Assembly (NCBI GenBank): GCA_902363395.1
Contig: CABIZZ010000002.1
Span: 1 to 64,000, forward strand
Source: Streptococcaceae bacterium
GTDB lineage: Bacteria; Bacillota; Bacilli; Lactobacillales; Streptococcaceae
Direction of reading: 5' to 3'
Length of the DNA: 64,000 nt
A model generated the notes under the pieces. The model saw nothing but the letters and a program-made list of their open reading frames with translations, was not told the DNA's origin and did no database searches. Numbering within the stretch: the first letter of the stretch is position 1; every line of letters begins with the position of its first letter. Of the stretch, positions 40,941 to 49,281 are shown one piece after another. The translations under genes and the position numbers were made by a program.

Positions 40941-41213
40941 ATGGCAACTGTACCAACTCAAATTCGGATTGATGAGACCGTAAAAGCGCAAGCAACTTCA
41001 TTATTTAATGATTTAGGAATGGATATGTCCAGCGCAGTCAATATTTTTCTTCGCCAATGTGTCCTACGTGAGGGGATTCCTTTCACGGTTGAAATGCCAA
41101 ACTACAATGCAAAAACGCTAGAAGCTATTGCTGAAGCGAAACGGATTTCTCGTGACAATTCTGTAGCCTCCTATGACAATATGGAAGATCTAAAGAAAGC
41201 TCTGGAAGCCTAA
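40941..41213 (+). CDS. RelB/DinJ-family antitoxin
   Basis: A 90-residue antitoxin with the RelB/DinJ ribbon-helix-helix N terminus (VPTQIRIDETVKAQATSLFNDLGMDMSSAVNIFL). The ATG at 40941 is preferred because AAAGGTGG lies 9 bases upstream; the frame could also begin at GTG 40929. A TTGACA box (40888-40893) and a dyad ATGTATTACAT (40905-40915) upstream fit autoregulation. Its toxin partner is truncated. Confidence 0.85.
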   Translation: MATVPTQIRIDETVKAQATSLFNDLGMDMSSAVNIFLRQCVLREGIPFTVEMPNYNAKTLEAIAEAKRISRDNSVASYDNMEDLKKALEA

Positions 41214-41270
41214 ATGTATCAAGTCAAGTTTACTTCTGTTTTTAAAAAAAGCTACAAACTCAACATCTAG
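41214..41270 (+). pseudogene. truncated YafQ/RelE-type toxin, 18 codons
   Basis: The frame starts at an ATG directly after the antitoxin stop and reads MYQVKFTSVFKKSYKLNI before TAG. This matches the N terminus of YafQ-like mRNA interferases (about 90 residues). No continuation is visible in other frames, so most of the toxin has been deleted. Confidence 0.75.
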
Positions 41271-41306
41271 AATATCCTTATTAGAGATATATTTTGTATA
41301 CAACTT

Positions 41307-41498
41307 CTATGCTGTATACAGATAATCATCGTAATCTAGTTCTCGATTCTGCCAAGCATTTTTATGAGGTTTTAATTCCAACTCTACTGATATTGGGAAA
41401 ACATCATAAGCGATGCACTTCTCCATATGATGAAGAAGAAGTGAGTCTCTAAAAATAGTCCCATCAATATCAAAAATTGCTGCAATTTCTTGACTCAT
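41307..41498 (-). pseudogene. N-terminal fragment of a HAD-family hydrolase
   Basis: A 63-codon frame starting MSQEIAAIFDIDGTIFRDS, the HAD motif I (DxDGT with nucleophile Asp) of subfamily IB phosphatases, then about 45 more residues that fit that family (NRELDYDDYLYTA) before a stop. Full-length members have about 200 residues, so motifs II-IV are missing. It is probably non-functional. Confidence 0.75.
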
Positions 41499-41531
41499 TT
41501 TTTTCCTAACTTTCTAACAATCGTATCAATT

Positions 41532-42098
41532 TTAATTATTTGACTGTGCTTCTACATTCTCTTTCAATAATTGAAGATCTACAAATTCACCTAATCGACA
41601 ATAATCACAATCATCCTTACCACAACCATCAGTAAAATCAGCTGAATTCACTTTATCCCAGAATTCTTGGATTTGAGCAAGAACTATATCCATATCCTCT
41701 TTTGTAACTTTCACAGTATGAGTTGAGTAGCCTTCCTTTGCGTCATTATCATCTAGGAAAATATATTGCGTTTCAATTCGTTTACCAGTCGTATCTATTT
41801 CAGAAGAATTTTCTAATAAAATATTATAGAAGACTGCTTGATGCCAATAATCACGTCCTACTGCAAGTTCTTCAACACCTCTCTGAGCAGAACCTGTCTT
41901 ATAATCTACTACTCGAATAAGATCATTGTCAAATTCTAACTTATCTATAATCCCATTAATTGAGTACTTATCTCCTAATTTGACACGAAGTTCTTTCTCT
42001 AAGCAGACATTTTTCCCTTTTAGACTGTCAGGAATATAATGTTCAAAAAGATTAGCTAATAAGCGATGACCATATTCTTTTAATTCTTCTACGGACAT
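41532..42098 (-). pseudogene. C-terminal fragment of a PD-(D/E)XK helicase-nuclease
   Basis: About 189 codons (possible ATG at 42098, or TTG at 42131) encode a RecB/AddB-like PD-(D/E)XK nuclease core: a glutamate in CLEKELRVKL, INGIIDKLEF, DYKTGS with the catalytic Asp and Lys, and a late cysteine cluster (GCGKDDCDYC). Such domains normally form the C terminus of UvrD/AddB-type helicases, and no helicase part is present upstream. It therefore looks like a remnant joined to the HTH fragment. A small Cas4-like protein was considered, but no other cas gene is nearby. Confidence 0.6.
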
Positions 42099-42103
42099 TG
42101 TAT

Positions 42104-42340
42104 TTATAATTTCCTCTTGATGTGAGTGCAACGGTAGGTGTTATCAGAAGTATCGAATAGTATTTCTAAACCTAAGTTAGGATTTTCTTCGAGTATTCTC
42201 TTTAGAAAACCTAAATCACGTTGAATCGATTTAGGATCAACACCAAACTCGTCCTTTAATTAAGCTTTTGATAATCTCTTTCCAGCATATAACCGAAGAA
42301 AGATTGTTAGTATTCGTTCCTTTCCTTGAGTCTTTGCCAT
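42104..42340 (-). pseudogene. fragment of a WYL/DeoR-type HTH regulator with in-frame stop
   Basis: The frame begins MAKTQGKERILTIFLRLYAG, meets TAA after 26 codons, and continues in the same frame with LKDEFGVDPKSIQRDLGFLK, the winged-HTH pattern at the N terminus of WYL-domain regulators. It ends after about 78 codons, running out of frame into the nuclease fragment. The WYL domain is absent. Confidence 0.65.
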
Positions 42341-42352
42341 TTGAGTCACCCA

Positions 42353-43729
42353 TTAGTCTTTTAGCTCTTTATCAGTATCACTTTTAGTTATCAAGTCAGA
42401 AATTTCTGTAAAAGCTGTTTTCTTCAGTATATCGTAAATATTTTTCCAAGCCTTAAAATCTGAAACTGAGATAACATTTCCTTCTGTTATCCCTCCACCT
42501 GCACTAGCAGGCTGGCAATAAAAGAAATGATCTTCAAGATCTTTCAAAAACTTATCGGCTAATCCAACTTCCTTAAATAATTCATCAAACAATTTCTTCC
42601 AAGCACCATCGTACTTTCGAAAAACAAAAACTGGTTTGTTTGATTTGTTTGGTTTATTAGCTAGATATATGTAAATTCTTCTCAATACAATATAGACACC
42701 TAATTTAGACAAATCTGAATTAAGAAGGATTTTTTCTCCAATACCATTTTCACCTAAATCAGGCTCGGCACATGAAAAAGGATAAATTTCTAAATTACAT
42801 ATTTTTTGGGCTATCTCAAGAGCTTTTTTACATTCTTCATTATTTTCAACTCTTGATTCACCCTTAAATTTACTCAAGTCTTTTCCATCTATATCCAATA
42901 ATTGAGCATAGTATTGTGCTACATAATAATATTTTTCAGACAGAACTGGTTTTTTACTTTTGCTATTTTTATTAAGTATATACTCTCTTTCAAAAAAATC
43001 ATCTTTTTCTTTTTCAAACATATTTTCTAATTCATGCAACAAGTTACTTTTGCCACTATAAATTATATTAGTAATTTCTTTATCATCAAATTTCTTCAAT
43101 TGATATCGTTCTTTTATGATATCTTTGATATCAGGTAAATCATCTTTTGAATATTTTTCTAAAATACTTTTTATCTTATCCGTTGACTTTTTACTGCTGT
43201 CATCTTCATTTAATAATTTATAGGTTTTTCCAAAATATCCCTCTAAATCAGTACTCTCTATACCTTTATCGATATCACTATCTTTATAATCACCTAAATA
43301 ACCTCTAGGATTTTCCATACAGTGAAAAACCACTGCATTGTCAACATCACCATGAAAATGAGTCGGAATTTGGTAACGCATATTTAAATGTTGATTCTCA
43401 TCTTCTAATTTTTTCCACTCAGGATTTTCACTTTTAAAACTTTTCCATTTCTTATCATCTTTTAAAATATTCAGCCAAGAAAAATCATTGGTAGAATCAG
43501 GATGATCAATGTTATAAAATTTTTGAATTAAGTTTTGACCTTCTTTATTCTGCCAAGGGTTAAATTTTTTTAGAAACTCATTTTGTTTGCACTTAACAAA
43601 CTTAAAATGAGTTTCTAAAATACTTTTTAAATCCCTTCTTTGTTCATCCGTTAATCCTTTTCTATCTCTTTTTTTTATAGATTTTAAATAATCCATTAAC
43701 ACTTCCTCTGAAGTTTTATCTTCTGCCAT
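42353..43729 (-). CDS. hypothetical protein, 458 residues, accessory island
   Basis: A long intact frame of no family that I can name. The start at MAEDKTSEEV is chosen because GAGGAAAG precedes it; the upstream ATG (43774) overlaps a TATAAT -10 box. It is rich in Lys, Asp and Glu. Two conserved-looking blocks stand out: RYQIPTHFHGDVDNAVVFHC with ENPRG (residues about 117-140), and YPFSCAEPD...LGVYIVLRRIYIYLANKP...PVFVFRKYDGAWKKLF (about 315-390). The order of a beta-strand plus NP turn, a YPF/SP segment and a late strand loosely recalls uracil-DNA-glycosylase-like folds (speculative). The gene is AT-rich. Confidence 0.75.
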   Translation of the reverse strand: MAEDKTSEEVLMDYLKSIKKRDRKGLTDEQRRDLKSILETHFKFVKCKQNEFLKKFNPWQNKEGQNLIQKFYNIDHPDSTNDFSWLNILKDDKKWKSFKSENPEWKKLEDENQHLNMRYQIPTHFHGDVDNAVVFHCMENPRGYLGDYKDSDIDKGIESTDLEGYFGKTYKLLNEDDSSKKSTDKIKSILEKYSKDDLPDIKDIIKERYQLKKFDDKEITNIIYSGKSNLLHELENMFEKEKDDFFEREYILNKNSKSKKPVLSEKYYYVAQYYAQLLDIDGKDLSKFKGESRVENNEECKKALEIAQKICNLEIYPFSCAEPDLGENGIGEKILLNSDLSKLGVYIVLRRIYIYLANKPNKSNKPVFVFRKYDGAWKKLFDELFKEVGLADKFLKDLEDHFFYCQPASAGGGITEGNVISVSDFKAWKNIYDILKKTAFTEISDLITKSDTDKELKD

Positions 43730-44047
43730 AAATCTTTCCTCACTTAATTTGCTAATATTTTTTTGTAACTTCATTATAACACTAACTGTAGATAAATCAT
43801 GTCCACAGTTATAAAAATGGTTAACTTTTTTTATTATTTAAAATAACTTTCCGAAAAATAAGTATTTTCTAGAAAGTTAGTTTTGAGCATTTCTAAAATA
43901 GCTCTAGAATATTGATAAAGCCATTCCCATATTAGCTAAGACTACGATTATACATTACAAGAGAAGATTAACGATGAATTTGAAAATATCCGAAAACTTT
44001 TATAATAATTTGGTACAAATTTTGGTACAAAAAAGTGATTCAACATC
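43730..44047. other. AT-rich intergenic segment beside tRNA-Thr
   Basis: It contains the TATAAT -10 of the 458-residue gene (around 43771-43776). On the plus strand it also holds a short frame reading DYDYTLQEKINDEFENIRKLL before TAA (ending about 44003) and two copies of TTTGGTACAAA (44009-44030). The frame points at the tRNA 3' end and might be the tail of a lost integrase (weak). Nothing else is seen. Confidence 0.4.
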
Positions 44048-44073
44048 AAAAAAAGCCCGTCACAAGGGGCTTT
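44048..44073 (-). terminator. terminator after tRNA-Thr
   Basis: The stem AAAGCCC/GGGCTTT is followed by seven T on the minus strand, 17 bp past the tRNA 3' end. Confidence 0.85.
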
Positions 44074-44089
44074 GTCTTATATCATTTGA

Positions 44090-44162
44090 TGCCGATTGCA
44101 GGGATCGAACCTGTGACCTTCGCGTTACGAGTGCGGTGCTCTACCAACTGAGCTAAATCGGC
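44090..44162 (-). tRNA. tRNA-Thr (anticodon CGT)
   Basis: The acceptor stem GCCGATT/AATCGGC, D-arm GCTC/GAGC, T-loop TTCGATC and anticodon loop CTCGTAA (anticodon CGT) are all visible. The 3' CCA is not encoded. In the canonical numbering, three helix-end pairs are A/C mismatches: C27-A43, A31-C39 and A49-C65. It may therefore be partly degraded or simply atypical. It borders the accessory island. Confidence 0.9.
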
Positions 44163-44209
44163 GATTCCCCTTATAGTATAGCACTATAAGAAAGGATGTC
44201 AAGGGATTC

Positions 44210-44672
44210 TTAATTCATCTTTTTAATCAAAATCTGATAAGGATTTTGATGCCTCCACAGTTGTGGAAAAATCTCTAATTTTTTAAAGCCAAGACTGCGA
44301 TAAAAGACATTGGTTCGGTCATAATCTTTATTAGAGCCTTCTGCCACTGTTTTCACCTACAAAAAAATCAACATTTTTGCCGGCTTCACTCTCTAAAGTA
44401 GCAAGCAATTGACTCCCAATTCCTCTACCTTGATGAGCTTTTTTTACACCGAGACAATCAATTTCTGCACAATCTTCACTAGAATAGGAAAAGTTTACAA
44501 AGCCAAGCAAATTACTCTCCTAAAAGGCGGTCCACACCTTCAAGTCCTTGGCTCCTTCGATATAGGCTTGCGTGCTTTCTGGTATTCCAAACCATTCTGG
44601 CAAATCCCTTAAAATCTCAGCGACAACTATCATTTTTTGATCTTCACTCTTGACTTCTTCAATAACAAACAT
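44210..44672 (-). pseudogene. broken GNAT-family acetyltransferase
   Basis: Minus-strand reading from ATG 44672 gives MFVIEEVKSEDQKMIVVAEI, then an in-frame TAG after WTAF, resuming with ESNLLGFVNFSYSSEDCAEIDCLGVKK and the acetyl-CoA loop HQGRGIGSQLL. A frameshift near EAGKNVDFF is needed to reach VKTVAEGSNKDYDRTNVFYRSLGF and the normal C terminus. With both a stop and a frameshift the gene is inactive. Confidence 0.85.
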
Positions 44673-44710
44673 TACAAAATCTTTTCTTGGTTTTAGTCTT
44701 ACTTTAGCTC

Positions 44711-45496
44711 TTACGAACCAGCACTTTCGTAGGCATCTAACCCCCTGTCCCAAAGTTTCAGAGAGATGCAAAAGAAGATAAGAGAAATCAGAATCAAACC
44801 ACCAATATTAAAGAAGACATCCTTGTCCTGCAAGAAATAGCTGGCAGGATAGTAGGCCGTAAAGGCGAAAGGCACAATAAAGCTAATTAACCAACGAAGG
44901 ACCGAATTGTAAATGGAAATCGGGTACTTGGCAAAATCATTAAACATATAAAAAATGTAAGTCATGGCACCTGACTGCTTGGTCCAAAAAGCGATGCTGG
45001 CTGTTGCAATTTTCAAGGAAGTATAAATCAAGGTCGCAAAAGGAATACAAACTAGAAAAATCAGGAATTTGGGAAGAGTCCAAGCAATGCTAGTCACCGT
45101 TGTCGTTAGTAAGATTCCACCGACCAAAAGTTCACCCAAGGCATCAATCTGAAAGGTCTCAACGAGGATGTGAAAGAGAGGATTGATAGGACGCGTCAGA
45201 TACTTGTCAAATTCTCCTTTTCGAACTAGTCGTTGACCTAAAGCCCAGAGATTGTCAAAAAATAGATGATCTAATCCCTTTGGAATTAAGGAAAATCCAT
45301 AGATAAAGGCAATCTCTTGAAAGGTCCAACCTTCTAGCGAGGGGATGTGTTGAAAGATGACATTGAGAAACAAGAGGTTTAGGCCTTGAGTCAGAAAGAC
45401 TCCCAAGACACCTACCACAAAATCCACCTTGTATTCCATGACTTGCTTGATGTATTGTCTGATAAAAATCAGATGCATGCGTTGATATTTTTTCAT
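44711..45496 (-). CDS. ABC-2 transporter permease (DUF990-like), second subunit
   Basis: A 261-residue permease with about six helices and the motif GEFDKYLTRPINPLFHIL typical of the ABC-2/DUF990 pair of exporter permeases. It follows the other permease gene by one base and is the last gene of the three-gene exporter operon. Substrate unknown. Confidence 0.88.
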   Translation of the reverse strand: MKKYQRMHLIFIRQYIKQVMEYKVDFVVGVLGVFLTQGLNLLFLNVIFQHIPSLEGWTFQEIAFIYGFSLIPKGLDHLFFDNLWALGQRLVRKGEFDKYLTRPINPLFHILVETFQIDALGELLVGGILLTTTVTSIAWTLPKFLIFLVCIPFATLIYTSLKIATASIAFWTKQSGAMTYIFYMFNDFAKYPISIYNSVLRWLISFIVPFAFTAYYPASYFLQDKDVFFNIGGLILISLIFFCISLKLWDRGLDAYESAGS

Positions 45497-45497
45497 A

Positions 45498-46316
45498 CTA
45501 ACCTCCCTGAATCGTGATAAATGACTGGACTCGTTTCCAAATCAACTGAGACAAGCCCACCATCACTATAAGCCAGAAAAGCTGAAGCAAAAGTGCTTGA
45601 AGAATCTGACTGGCATCGTATTTCCCAACAATGATCATAACCGGAGTGTAAATCAAGGATGAAAATGGCAATAAGGAGAGAATATCTGAAACCACCTTTG
45701 GAAAAAACGTCAAGGGAATCAAACTGCCAGACATAAAGGCCACTATTGAAGTCTTGAGTAGATTGGAACCCCATAAATTTTTAAACACAAAGGCTGAAAA
45801 CCCAAAGCAGATATTAAAGAAAAAGTTAATCAGATAAGCCAGAGTCAAGCTAAAGAGATAAAGGACAGTTAATCCCAGCACTTCTACAATCCCTTGACCA
45901 GATAAGATTTTCATCAAAACAATGACACTTAAAAATGGCAGTCCAACAGAGATAAAAATCAACCACTTGGAACCAAGCTCGGTGAAAAGAAAAGAGGTCG
46001 AAAAATGGACTGGTCTCAGCAAGCGCATGATAATAGAGCCATCTTTTACCTCATCACCAATCGTAAAGGAGCTATCAGACCTGGTCAAAAGATTGGTCAC
46101 AAAACTCATGATGATGTAGAGGGTGATATCCGCCATACTGAAGCCCTGAATCAAAGGCTCCTGGGAGGAGTCAAAGACAGCCTTCCAGAGATAGAAAGCG
46201 ACAAAAGCCCCCATGACATCACCAATCCGATAGAGAATAAAGTTAATTCGATAGCTAATCAACTCCTGAATCCCTGCATTGATAAAGGGTTTATAACGTC
46301 TCCACAATTTGACCAT
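45498..46316 (-). CDS. ABC-2 transporter permease (DUF990-like), first subunit
   Basis: A 272-residue membrane protein (MVKLWRRYKPFINAGIQELISYRINF) with six helices and the paired motif VKDGSIIMRLLRPVHFS. The ATG at 46316 is chosen because AAAGGAGC precedes it; it lies one base after the ATPase stop. A longer frame from 46358 would overlap the ATPase gene by 41 bp. Confidence 0.88.
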   Translation of the reverse strand: MVKLWRRYKPFINAGIQELISYRINFILYRIGDVMGAFVAFYLWKAVFDSSQEPLIQGFSMADITLYIIMSFVTNLLTRSDSSFTIGDEVKDGSIIMRLLRPVHFSTSFLFTELGSKWLIFISVGLPFLSVIVLMKILSGQGIVEVLGLTVLYLFSLTLAYLINFFFNICFGFSAFVFKNLWGSNLLKTSIVAFMSGSLIPLTFFPKVVSDILSLLPFSSLIYTPVMIIVGKYDASQILQALLLQLFWLIVMVGLSQLIWKRVQSFITIQGG

Positions 46317-46317
46317 C

Positions 46318-47310
46318 TTAGAGCTCCTTTCGATAGAAGCGACGGATAATATCTTCAATATCTGTATCTACCATCTTCAAATCACGAACTTCAAAATCAG
46401 ATAAGGTTTGCTTGATAATATCAGCCGACTGGTAGTGGGAACTATCGAATTCAATATTGAGAGTATTTCCTTGTCTATCAATGGACATATCAGGCAAGCC
46501 CTCATAATGAGAGACTAGATGATTTTGACCTGGCGTCAGGTCAAAGGAGAGAGTCTTCATCTTTCCAAAGGTCTCCTTGAGCTGGCTAACCGTTCCATCA
46601 AAAATCTCTTGCCCCTTATCAATCATAAAAATCCGATCACAGAGTTGCTCAATATCACTCAAATCATGAGTAGTCAAGAGAATAGTTGTCTCTTCCTCCT
46701 GATTAATCTGAGTAATGGCCCGACGAATGTTGTCCTTGACCGACACATCCAAACCAATAGTCGGCTCATCTAAAAAGAGAACTTTGGGATTGTGAAGCAA
46801 GGAAGCCGCAATATCCGCCCGCATCCGTTGACCTAGTGAAAGAGTCCGCACAGGATCCTTGATAAATTCCTTCAAATCCAAAACTTCATTCAAAAAGTCC
46901 ATGCGCTTATGGAAAAGCGAGTCCGGTACATCATAGATCTCTTTCAAGACCGTGTAGGTCTCTTGCAGAGCCAAATCCCACCATAGCTGGGTGCGTTGTC
47001 CGAAAACGACTCCAATATCCTTGACATAATCTTGGCGATTATCCTGGGGAATCTTGCCGTTAATCCGACAAAAACCAGATGTGGGCTTCAAAATTCCTGT
47101 CAGCATTTTGATGGTGGTTGACTTCCCAGCACCATTTGCCCCGATAAATCCTAAAATCTGCCCTTTTGGAACTTCAAAAGTTAAATCCTTGACCGCTTCA
47201 AATGTCTGCTTTTCAGGATGAATAAAGGAGCGCAAGGCTCCCTTTAACCCCGGCTCCTTAACTGTCTTCACAAAGTTTTTCTGAAGATGTTGCACTTCTA
47301 TCATTGCCAT
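46318..47310 (-). CDS. ABC-2 transporter ATPase
   Basis: A 330-residue ATPase of the exporter type that pairs with two DUF990-like permeases. Walker A GANGAGKST, signature LSLGQRMRADIAASLL (the LSLGQ variant of this subfamily), Walker B VLFLDEPTIGLD, and a C-terminal extension of about 100 residues. It is the first gene of the operon, with a GGGAG site and a promoter that carries a cre site. Confidence 0.92.
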   Translation of the reverse strand: MAMIEVQHLQKNFVKTVKEPGLKGALRSFIHPEKQTFEAVKDLTFEVPKGQILGFIGANGAGKSTTIKMLTGILKPTSGFCRINGKIPQDNRQDYVKDIGVVFGQRTQLWWDLALQETYTVLKEIYDVPDSLFHKRMDFLNEVLDLKEFIKDPVRTLSLGQRMRADIAASLLHNPKVLFLDEPTIGLDVSVKDNIRRAITQINQEEETTILLTTHDLSDIEQLCDRIFMIDKGQEIFDGTVSQLKETFGKMKTLSFDLTPGQNHLVSHYEGLPDMSIDRQGNTLNIEFDSSHYQSADIIKQTLSDFEVRDLKMVDTDIEDIIRRFYRKEL

Positions 47311-47419
47311 ATCTATCTCCCTATCGTAAGAAGCAACATTGTATTTTTGACTACAAATATTCTAAATCCTTACTTTCTACACTTTCTCAATATTATTACA
47401 GAAGGCTTTATACCAACCT

Positions 47420-47458
47420 ATTATAATCTAATAAAAAAAGGAATGCAAGCGTTTGCTT
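47420..47458 (-). promoter_or_regulatory. ABC-2 exporter promoter with cre site
   Basis: TTGCAT (47443-47448), 17-bp spacer, TATAAT (47420-47425) on the minus strand. A catabolite-responsive element, ATGCAAGCGTTTGCT (47443-47457), covers the -35 box and fits the cre consensus WTGNAANCGNWNNCW. CcpA binding here would repress the operon. Confidence 0.7.
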
Positions 47459-47545
47459 ATTGATTATGAAATTAGAGATTTCTCTCTTAAAATGAAACTT
47501 TTAATCAAAAATTCTGTTAAATAGTTTCCTTAAGACACCAAAAAA

Positions 47546-47563
47546 CCTGCCCTTAGGGGCAGG
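47546..47563 (-). terminator. strong terminator after a 14-codon ORF
   Basis: A 7-bp GC stem (CCTGCCC/GGGCAGG, 4-base loop) followed by TTTTTT on the minus strand, abutting the stop codon of the tiny ORF. Confidence 0.9.
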
Positions 47564-47608
47564 CTACGAATTGTAAAAAGGCAAACTATTTTGATCAATA
47601 TGAATCAT
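47564..47608 (-). CDS. possible 14-residue peptide ORF with own promoter and terminator
   Basis: ATG at 47608 with AGGAG 6 bases upstream, product MIHIDQNSLPFYNS, stop directly before a terminator. An extended -10 TGATATAAT (core 47637-47642) lies about 30 bp upstream. The transcript would be about 85-90 bases. It may be a leader or signal peptide, a small RNA, or the stub of a deleted gene. The segment 47643-47702 further upstream shows nothing else. Confidence 0.4.
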   Translation of the reverse strand: MIHIDQNSLPFYNS

Positions 47609-47702
47609 AATCTCCTAATATTAACTCAACAATTTAATTATATCATGTAAAAACTATATTGGCCCTTCAAACAAAAAATTATTACTAGAAATGATTGAAT
47701 TG

Positions 47703-47739
47703 TTTTGTTTACAATAAACACTTTTCCAAATAAGAGAAC
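47703..47739. repeat. 37-bp direct repeat, downstream flank of the lac cluster
   Basis: Identical over 37 bp to 56392-56428 upstream of lacR, in the same orientation. It contains the dyad TGTTTACAATAAACA. Outside the 37 bp the similarity continues, less perfectly, into the adjoining terminator. Confidence 0.9.
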
Positions 47740-47740
47740 C

Positions 47741-47769
47741 AAAAAAGACCTACCCTTACGGATAAGCCT
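47741..47769 (-). terminator. lacG terminator
   Basis: The stem AGGCTTATCC/GGGTAGGTCT (with G-U pairs) is followed by a T-run on the minus strand, 18 bp after lacG. It is related in sequence to the terminators at 56430 and 57413. Confidence 0.75.
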
Positions 47770-47787
47770 TCTTACATGTTTATTTCT

Positions 47788-49209
<1,422 letters not shown>

Positions 49210-49281
49210 TTATTTGGATCAAATAAAAAGTGAGGGGAGAGGAGTTAGTGAGCCATCCATCTCCATCTCACTTTTTAGTTC

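Noticed and set aside
41295..41320. Two TGTATACA palindromes 18 bp apart
   Set aside because: They are short, AT-rich, and in the end of a gene fragment; no promoter context gives them meaning.
41532..42131. Cas4-like nuclease hinting at a CRISPR locus
   Set aside because: There is no repeat-spacer array and no other cas gene in the window; the domain fits the C terminus of a helicase-nuclease better.
43974..44156. 60-codon plus-strand frame beside tRNA-Thr
   Set aside because: It runs antisense through the tRNA gene and its terminator; at most a short integrase-tail remnant is in a different frame.
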